This document shows positions 32,275 through 41,625 of a DNA stretch of 64,000 nt, one piece after another. The notes beneath the pieces are model-generated. The model ran no database searches. It was given only the letters and a program-made list of their open reading frames with translations, and was not told where the DNA came from. The first letter of the stretch is position 1, and each line of letters opens with the position of its first letter. Origin of the DNA: Stutzerimonas zhaodongensis (GTDB lineage Bacteria > Pseudomonadota > Gammaproteobacteria > Pseudomonadales > Pseudomonadaceae); NCBI RefSeq assembly GCF_003696365.1, contig NZ_RFFM01000004.1:1-64000 (forward strand), in the 5' to 3' direction. A program made the translations under genes and the position numbers.

Positions 32275-34197
32275 ATGAGCATTTTCAGCCATTTCCAGCA
32301 ACGATTCGAAGCAACTCGCCAAGAGGAATATTCGCTCCAGGAATACCTCGACCTGTGCAAGGAAGACCGGGGCACCTACGCAACTGCAGCCGAGCGCCTG
32401 TTGATGGCCATTGGCGAACCCGAGCTGATCGACACTTCGAACGACTCGCGACTGTCGCGGATTTTTTCCAATAAGGTCATTCGGCGATACCCGGCGTTCG
32501 AAGACTTCCATGGCATGGAAGATTGCATCGATCAGATCGTCTCCTACTTTCGCCATGCCGCTCAGGGGCTGGAGGAAAAGAAACAGATCCTCTATCTATT
32601 GGGGCCGGTAGGCGGCGGTAAGTCGTCATTAGCCGAGAAGCTCAAGCAGCTGATGGAGCGCGTTCCGTTCTACGCGATCAAGGGATCACCCGTATTCGAG
32701 TCGCCGCTGGGGCTGTTCAACCCAGCCGAAGACGCGCAGATTCTGGAAGAAGATTACGGTATCCCCCGGCGCTACCTCAGCTCGATCATGTCGCCCTGGG
32801 CCACCAAGCGCCTGCAGGAGTTCGGCGGCGACATCAGCCAGTTCCGCGTGGTCAAGCTGTATCCATCGATCCTCAATCAGATCGCGATCGCCAAGACCGA
32901 GCCGGGCGATGAGAACAACCAGGACATCTCGGCTCTGGTCGGCAAGGTGGATATCCGCAAGCTTGAGGAATTTCCGCAGAATGACGCCGATGCCTACAGC
33001 TACTCGGGTGCACTGTGCCGGGCCAACCAGGGCATGATGGAATTCGTGGAGATGTTCAAAGCGCCGATCAAAGTGCTGCATCCACTGCTGACCGCCACCC
33101 AGGAAGGCAACTACAACAGCACCGAAGGGCTCGGTGCGATTCCCTACAACGGCATTCTGCTGGCCCACTCTAACGAGTCGGAATGGCACACCTTCCGCAA
33201 CAACAAGAACAACGAAGCCTTCATCGACCGAATTTACATCGTCAAGGTGCCGTATTGCCTGCGTGTAAGCGACGAGATCAAGATCTACGACAAACTGCTA
33301 TTCAACAGTTCCCTTTCGAAAGCTCACTGCGCGCCCGACACGCTGAAAATGCTGGCGCAGTTCTCGGTGCTCAGTCGCCTGAAGGAGCCGGAAAACTCCA
33401 ACATCTACTCCAAGATGCGGGTATACGACGGCGAGAACCTGAAGGACACCGACCCCAAGGCCAAGTCCATCCAGGAATATCGCGATACAGCCGGCGTTGA
33501 CGAGGGCATGAACGGGCTTTCCACCCGCTTCGCCTTCAAGATCCTGTCCAAGGTGTTCAACTTCGATCCGCACGAAATCGCGGCAAACCCGGTGCATCTG
33601 CTTTACGTACTGGAGCAACAGATCGAGCAGGAACAGTTCCCGGCCGAGGTACGCGAGCGCTATTTGCGTTTCATCAAGGAGTACCTGGCGCCGCGCTACG
33701 TAGATTTCATCGGCAAGGAAATCCAGACCGCTTATCTTGAGTCCTATAGCGAGTACGGCCAGAACATCTTCGATCGTTACGTGCTCTATGCGGACTTCTG
33801 GATTCAGGATCAGGAGTATCGCGATCCTGAGACTGGCGAGATCCTCAACCGCGCCGCACTGAACGAGGAGCTGGAGAAGATCGAGAAGCCGGCCGGCATC
33901 AGCAATCCAAAAGACTTCCGCAACGAGATCGTCAACTTCGTACTACGCGCCCGCGCCAACAACAACGGCAAGAATCCGTCATGGCTGAGTTACGAGAAGC
34001 TGCGCGTGGTGATCGAGAAAAAGATGTTCTCCAACACCGAAGACCTGCTGCCAGTCATCAGCTTCAACGCCAAGGCAAGCAAGGAGGATCAGAAGAAGCA
34101 CAACGACTTCGTCGTGCGGATGGTCGAGCGCGGCTATACCGAGAAGCAGGTTCGTTTGCTTTCGGAGTGGTACCTGCGGGTGCGCAAATCGCAGTAG
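32275..34197 (+). CDS. PrkA/YeaG family AAA+ serine protein kinase
   Basis: Large (640-residue) cytosolic protein of the PrkA/YeaG family, whose E. coli member (644 aa) is a stress-induced kinase. Walker A GPVGGGKSS lies at residues 110-118 in the N-terminal AAA domain; the C-terminal PrkA kinase domain follows from about residue 400. The frame opens with GTG at 32266, but the ATG at 32275 has an ideal GAGGTGA site 6 nt upstream, so it is the start. First gene of prkA-yeaH-spoVR, a set linked to nitrogen starvation and stationary phase in enterics. Confidence 0.94.
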   Translation: MSIFSHFQQRFEATRQEEYSLQEYLDLCKEDRGTYATAAERLLMAIGEPELIDTSNDSRLSRIFSNKVIRRYPAFEDFHGMEDCIDQIVSYFRHAAQGLEEKKQILYLLGPVGGGKSSLAEKLKQLMERVPFYAIKGSPVFESPLGLFNPAEDAQILEEDYGIPRRYLSSIMSPWATKRLQEFGGDISQFRVVKLYPSILNQIAIAKTEPGDENNQDISALVGKVDIRKLEEFPQNDADAYSYSGALCRANQGMMEFVEMFKAPIKVLHPLLTATQEGNYNSTEGLGAIPYNGILLAHSNESEWHTFRNNKNNEAFIDRIYIVKVPYCLRVSDEIKIYDKLLFNSSLSKAHCAPDTLKMLAQFSVLSRLKEPENSNIYSKMRVYDGENLKDTDPKAKSIQEYRDTAGVDEGMNGLSTRFAFKILSKVFNFDPHEIAANPVHLLYVLEQQIEQEQFPAEVRERYLRFIKEYLAPRYVDFIGKEIQTAYLESYSEYGQNIFDRYVLYADFWIQDQEYRDPETGEILNRAALNEELEKIEKPAGISNPKDFRNEIVNFVLRARANNNGKNPSWLSYEKLRVVIEKKMFSNTEDLLPVISFNAKASKEDQKKHNDFVVRMVERGYTEKQVRLLSEWYLRVRKSQ

Positions 34198-34235
34198 AGC
34201 AATCAAGCGGCAAGCTTAGAGCGACAAGCCGTTCC

Positions 34236-34275
34236 TTCGCGCCGATGATCCGGCAATCCGGTGATCCGGCGCGAA
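34236..34275 (+). repeat. Composite 16-bp hairpin between prkA and yeaH
   Basis: TTCGCGCCG (34236-34244) pairs with CGGCGCGAA (34267-34275). Inside it GATC-CGG (34247-34253) pairs with CCG (34258-34260) and GATC (34263-34266), leaving a CAAT loop and AT and GT bulges. No U-tract follows directly. It probably shapes the mRNA 3' end of prkA or limits flow into yeaH. Confidence 0.7.
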
Positions 34276-34290
34276 ACTGATTTTCCGCAC

Positions 34291-34341
34291 GGCCAGCTTC
34301 CAGCTTGTAGCTCAGAGCTTGTGGCTGGCCCCGGAGGGGCC
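34291..34341 (+). promoter_or_regulatory. Mutually exclusive hairpins over the yeaH ribosome-binding site
   Basis: Hairpin A pairs GGCCAGC (34291-34297) with GCTGGCC (34324-34330) around AGCTT repeats. Hairpin B pairs GGCCCC (34327-34332) with GGGGCC (34336-34341), with a GGA loop. The yeaH Shine-Dalgarno GGAGG (34333-34337) sits in hairpin B. The two share 34327-34330, so forming A should free the ribosome site. Seen directly; a regulatory role is inference. Confidence 0.5.
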
Positions 34342-34342
34342 C

Positions 34343-35614
34343 ATGAGTTATGTGATCGACCGCCGTCTGAACGGCAAGAACAAAAGCACGGTCAATCGCC
34401 AGCGTTTTTTGCAGCGATACCGAGGGCACATCAAGAAAGCGGTTGAAGAAGCCGTCGGGCGTCGCTCCATTACTGACATGGAGCATGGCGAGCAGATCAG
34501 CATTCCCGGCCGTGATATCGACGAGCCGATCCTGCATCACGGCCGTGGTGGTCGGCAGACCATCGTCCATCCCGGCAACAAGGAATTCATCGCCGGTGAG
34601 CGCATACCCCGCCCGCAAGGTGGCGGCGGCGGGCAAGGCGCTGGCCAGGCCAGCAATAGCGGCGAAGGCATGGACGACTTCGTGTTTCAGATCACCCAGG
34701 AAGAGTTTCTGGACTTCATGTTCGAGGATCTGGAGCTTCCGAATCTGGTCAAGCGGCACCTGACCGGCACCGACACCTTCAAGACCGTTCGCGCCGGGAT
34801 CAGCAATGAGGGCAATCCGTCACGCATCAATATCGTTCGCACCCTGCGCTCCGCTCACGCTCGCCGGATTGCGCTGTCAGGCAGCAGCCGCGCCAAGCTG
34901 CGGGAGGTAAAAGCCGAGCTGGCGAGGCTCAAGCTAGAAGAGCCTGCCAACTTCACAGACATCCAGGCAGCAGAGGAAGAAATCGAACGGCTCAGCGCGC
35001 GCATTCATCGCGTGCCGTTTCTGGACACCTTCGACCTCAAATACAACCTGCTGGTCAAACACCCAAACCCGAGTTCCAAAGCGGTGATGTTCTGCCTGAT
35101 GGACGTCTCCGGCTCCATGACACAGGCCACCAAGGATATTGCCAAACGCTTCTTCATCCTGTTGTACCTGTTCCTCAAGCGGAACTACGACAAGATCGAA
35201 GTCGTGTTCATCCGCCATCACACCAGTGCCAAGGAAGTCGACGAGGAAGAGTTCTTCTACTCCCGGGAAACCGGCGGCACCATCGTCTCGAGCGCATTGA
35301 AAATGATGCAGGAGATAATGGCCGAGCGGTATCCAGCCAACGAGTGGAACATTTACGCCGCACAAGCTTCCGACGGTGACAACTGGAATGACGACTCACC
35401 TGTATGCAGGGACATCCTGATCAACCAGATCATGCCGTTCGTCCAGTATTTCTCTTACGTGGAAATCACCCCGCGCGAACATCAGGCGCTGTGGTACGAA
35501 TACAACCAGGTGGCCGAGGCCTTCGGTGACTCGTTCGCCCAGCAGCAGTTGGTAACCGCGGGAGACATCTATCCGGTGTTCCGCGAGCTCTTCCAGCGGC
35601 GCATGGCTAGCTGA
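34343..35614 (+). CDS. YeaH/YhbH family protein (DUF444, VWA-like)
   Basis: A 423-residue DUF444 protein, partner of PrkA/YeaG in the conserved trio. N-terminal basic region, a Gly/Gln-rich linker (about residues 92-108), then a von Willebrand A-like fold with a MIDAS DVSGS at residues 254-258. I start at the ATG at 34343, preceded by GGAGGGG, although the frame is open from 34319. Its ribosome site is inside a hairpin (see 34291-34341). Molecular function is unknown. Confidence 0.93.
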   Translation: MSYVIDRRLNGKNKSTVNRQRFLQRYRGHIKKAVEEAVGRRSITDMEHGEQISIPGRDIDEPILHHGRGGRQTIVHPGNKEFIAGERIPRPQGGGGGQGAGQASNSGEGMDDFVFQITQEEFLDFMFEDLELPNLVKRHLTGTDTFKTVRAGISNEGNPSRINIVRTLRSAHARRIALSGSSRAKLREVKAELARLKLEEPANFTDIQAAEEEIERLSARIHRVPFLDTFDLKYNLLVKHPNPSSKAVMFCLMDVSGSMTQATKDIAKRFFILLYLFLKRNYDKIEVVFIRHHTSAKEVDEEEFFYSRETGGTIVSSALKMMQEIMAERYPANEWNIYAAQASDGDNWNDDSPVCRDILINQIMPFVQYFSYVEITPREHQALWYEYNQVAEAFGDSFAQQQLVTAGDIYPVFRELFQRRMAS

Positions 35615-35624
35615 GGTACGCAGC

Positions 35625-37178
35625 ATGAAACGACAGCCCATTTCCACAGGCTCGGAATGGACCTTCGAGCTGATCCGCACCTACGACCGCGAGATCGGAC
35701 GCATTGCCGAGCGCTATGCGCTAGACACCTATCCCAACCAGATCGAGGTCATCACCGCCGAGCAGATGATGGATGCCTACGCATCGGTAGGCATGCCGCT
35801 GGGCTATCACCACTGGTCCTACGGCAAGCATTTTCTCAGCACGGAGAAATCCTACACCCGCGGCCAGATGGGCCTGGCCTACGAGATCGTGATCAATTCC
35901 GACCCCTGCATCGCGTACCTGATGGAAGAGAACACCATCACCATGCAGGCGTTGGTGATCGCTCATGCCAGCTACGGCCACAACAGTTTCTTCAAGGGCA
36001 ATTACCTCTTCCGGACCTGGACAGATGCCAGCTCGATAATCGATTACCTAGTGTTTGCCAAGCAGTACATCATGCAGTGCGAGGAGCGCCATGGGATCGA
36101 CGCCGTAGAGGATCTACTCGATTCCTGTCATGCCCTGATGAACTATGGCGTTGACCGTTACAAGCGCCCCTATCCCATTTCCGCTGAAGAGGAGCGGCGC
36201 CGGCAAAAGGATCGTGAAGAACACTTGCAAAAGCAGATCAACGATCTCTGGCGGACCATTCCCAAGCTTGGCGACAAAGGTGACGAGCGTCAGCAGGATC
36301 AGCGTTTTCCGGCCGAGCCACAGGAGAACATCCTCTACTTCGTCGAGAAACACGCACCGCTTCTGGAGCCATGGCAGCGCGAAGTGGTGAGGATCGTGCG
36401 AAAGATCGCGCAGTACTTTTACCCACAGCGCCAGACCCAAGTCATGAATGAAGGCTGGGCCACGTTCTGGCACTACACGCTGATCAACGATCTGTACGAC
36501 GAGGGCCTGGTGACCGACGGCTTCATGATGGAATTTCTGCAGTCGCACACCAGCGTGATCTATCAACCCGGCTTCGACAGTCCTTACTACAGCGGCATCA
36601 ACCCTTACACACTGGGGTTCGCCATGTACCAGGACATCAGGCGCATCTGCGAACATCCTACGGACGAGGACAAGCACTGGTTCCCAGACATCGCTGGCCG
36701 TGATTGGCTGACCACCGTTAAATTCGCCATGAACAACTTCAAGGATGAAAGCTTCATCCTGCAATTCCTTTCGCCCAAGGTGATACGCGACCTCAAGCTA
36801 TTCAGCATCCTCGACGACGACCACAAGGACGAACTCCTGGTGCCAGCCATTCATGACGAAAGCGGATATCGCACAATCCGTGAATTGCTGGCAGCGCAAT
36901 ACAACCTTGGCAACCGAGAACCGAATGTGCAGGTCTGGAGCGTCGACCGCCGCGGAGATCGCTCGCTCACCCTTCGCCACCAGCAACACGACCGCAAACC
37001 CCTGGGCGGCTCAACCGACGAAGTGCTCAAGCACTTGCATAGGCTCTGGGGGTTCGACGTACATCTGCAATCGATGCAAGACGACAAGTTGATCGCAACG
37101 CACCATATGCCACCACGGGTCGAGCCGGATCCCGAAGCCAAGTTTCCCGGCATGAATCTGGCCCTTCCGCCGATCTGA
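35625..37178 (+). CDS. SpoVR family protein (YcgB-like)
   Basis: A 517-residue SpoVR/YcgB protein, third member of the PrkA-YeaH-SpoVR set, which is co-conserved in proteobacteria. Typical motifs include YGKHFLSTEKSYTRGQMGLAYE and the C-terminal HxxR-rich part; several histidine/glutamate-rich stretches (NEGWATFWHY, with HEXXH-like spacing of charges) hint at metal binding, but this is speculative. It begins 10 bp after yeaH. No biochemical activity is known to me. Confidence 0.93.
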   Translation: MKRQPISTGSEWTFELIRTYDREIGRIAERYALDTYPNQIEVITAEQMMDAYASVGMPLGYHHWSYGKHFLSTEKSYTRGQMGLAYEIVINSDPCIAYLMEENTITMQALVIAHASYGHNSFFKGNYLFRTWTDASSIIDYLVFAKQYIMQCEERHGIDAVEDLLDSCHALMNYGVDRYKRPYPISAEEERRRQKDREEHLQKQINDLWRTIPKLGDKGDERQQDQRFPAEPQENILYFVEKHAPLLEPWQREVVRIVRKIAQYFYPQRQTQVMNEGWATFWHYTLINDLYDEGLVTDGFMMEFLQSHTSVIYQPGFDSPYYSGINPYTLGFAMYQDIRRICEHPTDEDKHWFPDIAGRDWLTTVKFAMNNFKDESFILQFLSPKVIRDLKLFSILDDDHKDELLVPAIHDESGYRTIRELLAAQYNLGNREPNVQVWSVDRRGDRSLTLRHQQHDRKPLGGSTDEVLKHLHRLWGFDVHLQSMQDDKLIATHHMPPRVEPDPEAKFPGMNLALPPI

Positions 37179-37262
37179 ACCAGCCGCCCCTCGGCACTGG
37201 CCCAAGCATTACGGCTTGCCGCCACGGGGCTTTGGTTTATCCTCCGCCGCAACGGAGGTTAC

Positions 37263-38474
37263 ATGCAAATCTATAAAGTCGGCGGAGCAGTACGTGACCG
37301 GTTACTGGGGCGCCCTGTGACCGAAGTGGATTGGGTGGTGGTGGGATCGAGCGCCGAGGAAATGCAGGCGGATGGATATCGCCCGGTGGGCGCAGATTTT
37401 CCGGTGTTTCTGCACCCAGCCACGGGCGAGGAATATGCGCTCGCCCGAACGGAGCGCAAGAGCGGTCGTGGTTATGGCGGATTCACCTTCTACGCCAGCC
37501 CCGACGTCACGCTGGAAGAGGATCTTACCCGCCGGGATCTGACCATCAATGCCATGGCCGAGGATGAACACGGCCACGTCATCGACCCCTTTGGGGGCCA
37601 GACCGACCTCGATGCCCGTCAGCTGCGGCACGTTTCCGCGGCGTTTGCTGAGGACCCGCTTAGAGTGTTGCGCGTCGCCCGTTTTGCTGCACGTTATGCC
37701 GACCTCGGATTTAGCGTCGCACCTGAAACGCAGGCTCTGATGCGTCAGCTCGCGACCTCTGGCGAGCTCCAGGCGCTGACTCCAGAACGCAGCTGGAAAG
37801 AGATTTCACGCGCGTTGATGGAGCCCAGCCCAGACGTATTCATCGAGGTATTGCGTGACTGCGGTGCGTTTGAAGAGCTGTTCCCGGAGGTTGAGGCGCT
37901 GTTCAACAAGCCGGACGAGGTCGAAAAATCTACAACGTGCATGGGCCAACAGGTTCTTCGAGCTCTGCGTCAATGCGCGATTAACGAGCAGCCTCTCGCT
38001 GTGCGCTGGGCCTGCATGCTTAAACATTTAGCCCAAATCGAGCAGCCCGATTCACCACGAGGCAGAGGTCGCTTACACCTGATTGAAGCGCTCAACACAC
38101 GCTTCAAGGTCCCGCGAGATTGCCAGGAACTGGCCTTATTGACAGGTGAGTTTCATGAGCATGCCCAGGATTGCCTGCAGCTTCCTGCCGAGACGCTGCA
38201 TGACATGCTCCAACACTTCGACATCTACCGTCGTCCTGAGCGGTTCGAGCAATTTATTGCTGCCTGTGAGATGGATGCGACGAGCCGGTCAGGCAATGAA
38301 CCTCAGAACTATCCGCAGGCCCACTATCTACGCGGTGCTGCCAAAGCAGCCCGCGCAGTACAAGCGAAGCCGTTGATTGATCAAGGTTACAAAGGAGCAG
38401 ATCTGGGGGAGGCGCTCAAGCGCGAGCGCCTGGCGGCAGTGCGGCATTATCAGCGCAATCACCTGGAGAACTAG
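37263..38474 (+). CDS. cca: CCA tRNA nucleotidyltransferase with degenerate HD domain
   Basis: Adds or repairs the 3' CCA of tRNAs. 403 residues, class II type: GGAVRD (7-12), catalytic carboxylates E21 and D23 (the first is Asp in E. coli), the basic [16 protein letters not shown] template motif (86-101) and the [11 protein letters not shown] helix. The C-terminal half, which in E. coli is an HD phosphohydrolase, has lost the metal ligands: K254-H255 stands where HD is expected, and the upstream histidines are missing. I infer CCA addition is retained while the phosphatase/phosphodiesterase activity is lost. Confidence 0.93.
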   Translation: MQIYKVGGAVRDRLLGRPVTEVDWVVVGSSAEEMQADGYRPVGADFPVFLHPATGEEYALARTERKSGRGYGGFTFYASPDVTLEEDLTRRDLTINAMAEDEHGHVIDPFGGQTDLDARQLRHVSAAFAEDPLRVLRVARFAARYADLGFSVAPETQALMRQLATSGELQALTPERSWKEISRALMEPSPDVFIEVLRDCGAFEELFPEVEALFNKPDEVEKSTTCMGQQVLRALRQCAINEQPLAVRWACMLKHLAQIEQPDSPRGRGRLHLIEALNTRFKVPRDCQELALLTGEFHEHAQDCLQLPAETLHDMLQHFDIYRRPERFEQFIAACEMDATSRSGNEPQNYPQAHYLRGAAKAARAVQAKPLIDQGYKGADLGEALKRERLAAVRHYQRNHLEN

Positions 38475-38510
38475 ATTCGCCTGAAAACTGACGAATCAAA
38501 CGATTGCCGC

Positions 38511-39047
38511 CTAGCCCTTCCCATGGCTCAGGATCAGCATGGGCGGTGTCAGTTCCTGGCCTTTCCAGCGAAACGGCACCGGCCACAACTGCTGCTCGAT
38601 CGTCGATGTCTGCCATAAATCAGCGAAGCTGCGCCCCGCCCGCGGATGGCTCAAGTCTGGTACCAACAGCGACAGCGGCCACAGCACGAAGGCGTTCTTC
38701 AACGTCTCCGGCCGCGGCAGCTCAAGGCCGTGGTAATTGCCCATGAGATCGCCGTACATCAGCACATCGATATCCAGCGGCAAGCCCTTTCGATCTGGGG
38801 CATAGCGGCCATTATCTGCCTCGATAAACTTGAGGCGACGGTCCAGTTCGGTCAACGACAGTGCCGTAGTGCCGGATACGACCAAGTTGTAGAAATTGTC
38901 ACCCTTATAGCCAACCGCAAGGCTTTCGAAGACTGGTGAACAATGCATGTCGCCGAGCATTTGCTCCAGCGCATCGAGCCCGGCCGTCAGATTCTGTTCC
39001 CGGCGCGCGTTGCTGCCGAGCCCCAGCAATACGCGAGTCAGCGACAT
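38511..39047 (-). CDS. folK: 2-amino-4-hydroxy-6-hydroxymethyldihydropteridine pyrophosphokinase
   Basis: Folate pathway kinase that transfers pyrophosphate from ATP to hydroxymethyldihydropterin. 178 residues; ATP/pterin motifs LGLGSNARREQNL and PLDIDVLMYGDL are present, though the usual RWGPRxLDLD stretch is relaxed (RKGLPLDIDV), typical of the FolK2 branch next to folB. It overlaps folB by 10 bp and is convergent with cca. Confidence 0.9.
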   Translation of the reverse strand: MSLTRVLLGLGSNARREQNLTAGLDALEQMLGDMHCSPVFESLAVGYKGDNFYNLVVSGTTALSLTELDRRLKFIEADNGRYAPDRKGLPLDIDVLMYGDLMGNYHGLELPRPETLKNAFVLWPLSLLVPDLSHPRAGRSFADLWQTSTIEQQLWPVPFRWKGQELTPPMLILSHGKG

Positions 39048-39391
39048 CCGCGTTCGATCTCCACACCTAGCGCCTTAGCGCGCATATTCACGCCCGGCTT
39101 GGTCACACGCAGCCGCAGCCAGGGAATTCCGAATTGGCTCATGAGAGCGGAAGCTAGCCGCTCAGCAAAGGTTTCGACCAGCTCGAAGCGCGACGCCTGA
39201 GCAAAATGATCGATGGCGGCGGTCACCTGCGCATAGTCCAGCGCCTTATCCAGCTCGTCGTTCACCGCAGCCGGACGGACGTCCCAACCCAAGGCTAGAT
39301 CCAGGCGCAAGCACTGCCGAATCCCTCGCTCCCAATCATAAGCGCCAATCAGCGTATCCACTTCCAGCCCTTCGATGAAAACTGTATCCAC
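39038..39391 (-). CDS. folB: Dihydroneopterin aldolase
   Basis: Converts dihydroneopterin to hydroxymethyldihydropterin, the substrate of FolK. 117 residues with the family start [21 protein letters not shown] and the catalytic lysine near the C-terminus in RVTKPGV. The start is the GTG at 39391; the ATG further upstream (39478) would add 29 non-homologous residues and run into plsY. Together with the overlapping folK it is a two-gene folate unit. Confidence 0.93.
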   Translation of the reverse strand: MDTVFIEGLEVDTLIGAYDWERGIRQCLRLDLALGWDVRPAAVNDELDKALDYAQVTAAIDHFAQASRFELVETFAERLASALMSQFGIPWLRLRVTKPGVNMRAKALGVEIERGCR

Positions 39392-39466
39392 GCAACGTCC
39401 TCCCACGGCACGACAACTCAACGACGGGCCGTTAGACTCAGGAGCTCCCTGCCCCGGATGGATGCC

Positions 39467-40036
39467 ATGTTCTGGCAATTAGTACTGCTCGCCTATCTGA
39501 CCGGCTCGCTGTCATTCGCCATTCTACTCAGTCGCCTGGCCGGCGCGCCTGACCCGAGGGCTGGCGGTTCGGGAAATCCCGGCGCCACCAACATGCTCAG
39601 GCTGGCCGGAAAAGGGCTCGCCATCAGCACGCTGATAGGCGACCTGCTCAAGGGGTATCTGCCTGTTCTGCTCGCCGCAATGCTCGGCCTGACCATCGAG
39701 CAGCAGGCTTGGGTCGGGCTTGCAGCAGTGTTGGGACACCTCTATCCACTCTACTTTCGTTTCCGTGGAGGCAAGGGCGTCGCCACCACGGCCGGCACAC
39801 TGCTCGGGCTGCATCCACCAACCGCAGCGTTGGCCCTCATCATCTGGCTGGTTGTTTTCAAAGTGAAGCGCACCAGCTCACTGGCTGCACTCGCCGCGCT
39901 ACCGCTCTGCCTGCCCCTGCTTGCCTGGCAACAGCCGGAAGCGCTACTGCCCATGACACTGCTGGCCGCGCTTATTGTCTGGCGTCACCGGAGTAATCTG
40001 CGTGATCTGTCAGTAGGCAAAGAGCGGCACTTCTAA
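39467..40036 (+). CDS. plsY: Acyl-phosphate:glycerol-3-phosphate acyltransferase
   Basis: Inner-membrane enzyme (189 residues, five or more membrane spans) that acylates glycerol-3-phosphate from acyl-phosphate, the first step of phospholipid synthesis. The signature loops are intact: [30 protein letters not shown] and the C-terminal [11 protein letters not shown]. An in-frame ATG 9 nt upstream (39458) is possible; I use the ATG opening [11 protein letters not shown]. It is divergent from folB with a 75-bp gap and convergent with tsaD. Confidence 0.94.
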   Translation: MFWQLVLLAYLTGSLSFAILLSRLAGAPDPRAGGSGNPGATNMLRLAGKGLAISTLIGDLLKGYLPVLLAAMLGLTIEQQAWVGLAAVLGHLYPLYFRFRGGKGVATTAGTLLGLHPPTAALALIIWLVVFKVKRTSSLAALAALPLCLPLLAWQQPEALLPMTLLAALIVWRHRSNLRDLSVGKERHF

Positions 40037-40049
40037 TCTCAGCCGGCAT

Positions 40050-41075
40050 TCATATCGCCGGCAGCGTTTCCATCGGCCAACGTGCCTGCACCGAAATTTC
40101 AGGGCCATCGGTCTGGCCAGCCAGTAAACGCTGGCATCCGGCATACGCAATCATTGCTCCGTTATCTGTGCAGAAGCGGGGACGCGCATAAAACACCTGC
40201 CCGTTCAGCTCAGCGAGCATCGTCTCCAAGCTACTGCGCAATGCGGTATTGGCGCTCACGCCGCCAGCTATAACCAAGCTCTTCAAGCCCGTTTGCTTCA
40301 GTGCACGTCGGCACTTAATGGTCAACGTTTCCACCACAGCCTGCTGGAAGGCCAGTGCGACATCGCAGCGGGTCTGCTCACCGTCGTCACCAGCGTTCCG
40401 GCAGCTTTGCCAGGTTGTCAGGGTGGAAGTCTTGAGCCCGCTAAAGCTGAAGTCCAACCCTGGCCGATCTGTCATAGGGCGGGGGAAAACAAAGCGCCCG
40501 GCAGTACCCCGCTCGGCCAGCAAGGCTATCTCCGGGCCACCGGGGTAACGCAGCCCCATGAGTTTCGCTGTCTTGTCGAAGGCTTCACCGGCCGCATCGT
40601 CAACCGACTCTCCCAGCAGCTCGTAGCGACCTATCCCATCCACCCGGACCAGTTGCGTGTGCCCACCCGATACAAGTAGAGCCACGAAAGGGAACGCCGG
40701 AGGCTGCGCCTCGAGCATTGGCGCCAGCAGATGCCCTTCCATATGATGCACACCCACTGCAGGCACGCCCCAGGCAAATGCCATCGCCTGTGCACACGAG
40801 GCACCAACCAGCAAGGCACCAACCAGACCGGGGCCGGCGGTATAGGCCACTGCATCGATCTGGCTCGATTCACGGCCCGCTTCGGCAAGCACTTGGCGAA
40901 TCAATGGCAGCATTCGTTTGACGTGATCTCGCGACGCCAGCTCCGGCACTACGCCGCCGTAGACCCGGTGCAGATCGATCTGACTGAACAGTGCGTCTGA
41001 CAAGAGCCCTAGCTCGCTGTCATAGAGCGCGACCCCGGTCTCATCACATGAAGTTTCCAGCCCCAGCACCAGCAT
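40050..41075 (-). CDS. tsaD: tRNA N6-adenosine threonylcarbamoyltransferase
   Basis: Catalytic subunit that makes t6A37 in ANN-decoding tRNAs, with TsaB/TsaE. 341 residues, ASKHA fold; iron/zinc ligands H111 and H115 in HHMEGH, nucleotide loop [12 protein letters not shown] at the start and [10 protein letters not shown]. The ATG at 41075 gives the conserved start [12 protein letters not shown]. It is divergent from rpsU, a conserved pairing. Confidence 0.96.
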   Translation of the reverse strand: MLVLGLETSCDETGVALYDSELGLLSDALFSQIDLHRVYGGVVPELASRDHVKRMLPLIRQVLAEAGRESSQIDAVAYTAGPGLVGALLVGASCAQAMAFAWGVPAVGVHHMEGHLLAPMLEAQPPAFPFVALLVSGGHTQLVRVDGIGRYELLGESVDDAAGEAFDKTAKLMGLRYPGGPEIALLAERGTAGRFVFPRPMTDRPGLDFSFSGLKTSTLTTWQSCRNAGDDGEQTRCDVALAFQQAVVETLTIKCRRALKQTGLKSLVIAGGVSANTALRSSLETMLAELNGQVFYARPRFCTDNGAMIAYAGCQRLLAGQTDGPEISVQARWPMETLPAI

Positions 41076-41163
41076 GGGCACGACCCTTTCAAAGAAGCGA
41101 ATGAAGCCGCGCATAATAATCGCCGTGGCCAGCGACCGACCAGCGCTTTTCGATCAGGGGGCT

Positions 41164-41192
41164 TTGCATTCCGGGCGGCAAGGCGTTAACAT
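41164..41192 (+). promoter_or_regulatory. sigma70 promoter of rpsU-dnaG-rpoD
   Basis: TTGCAT (41164-41169), 17-bp spacer and TAACAT (41187-41192) lie 80 bp upstream of the rpsU ATG, in the tsaD/rpsU divergent region. Confidence 0.6.
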
Positions 41193-41271
41193 CCGCAACC
41201 CTTAAAACCAGCGTGCTCGCCTATTTGCCGAAGCGCGTTGTAACCGGTAAACAAGTGAAGGTACGTCCTGG

Positions 41272-41487
41272 ATGCCCAACGTTAAAGTTAAAGAGAACGA
41301 ACCATTCGACGTAGCTCTGCGTCGCTTCAAGCGTTCTTGCGAAAAGGCCGGTGTTCTGGCCGAAGTCCGCAGCCGTGAGTTCTACGAAAAGCCAACTGCC
41401 GAGCGCAAGCGTAAAGCTGCTGCCGCAGTTAAGCGTCACGCCAAGAAAGTGCAGCGCGAACAGCGCCGCAGCGTTCGCCTGTACTGA
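41272..41487 (+). CDS. rpsU: 30S ribosomal protein S21
   Basis: 71-residue, strongly basic protein needed for translation initiation on the 30S subunit. The sequence [18 protein letters not shown] and the basic tail [14 protein letters not shown] are diagnostic. It is the first gene of the macromolecular synthesis operon and is separated from dnaG by two terminator-like hairpins. Confidence 0.97.
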   Translation: MPNVKVKENEPFDVALRRFKRSCEKAGVLAEVRSREFYEKPTAERKRKAAAAVKRHAKKVQREQRRSVRLY

Positions 41488-41510
41488 TCCAGTACAGCTG
41501 ACGCTGCATC

Positions 41511-41533
41511 AAGCCCGGCCAAAGCCGGGTTTT
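41511..41533 (+). terminator. First terminator after rpsU
   Basis: CCCGGC (41514-41519) and GCCGGG (41524-41529) with a CAAA loop, followed by TTTT; the stem extends by AAG/TTT pairs. It probably attenuates transcription from rpsU into dnaG. Confidence 0.75.
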
Positions 41534-41540
41534 GCATTTG

Positions 41541-41586
41541 AAAAAGACTCCGCTTCGCCGGCCGGCGAATGGTCGGAGTTTTTTTC
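41541..41586 (+). terminator. Second terminator after rpsU
   Basis: An outer stem ACTCCG/CGGAGT (41547-41552/41574-41579), flanked by A5 and T7 runs, encloses the perfect 16-bp palindrome TTCGCCGGCCGGCGAA (41554-41569). It ends with seven T residues, so it is a strong intrinsic terminator located 40 bp before dnaG. Confidence 0.75.
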
Positions 41587-41625
41587 ATTCCGGCCTGAAC
41601 ACTGCGAGCGTATTCTCATACCCCT

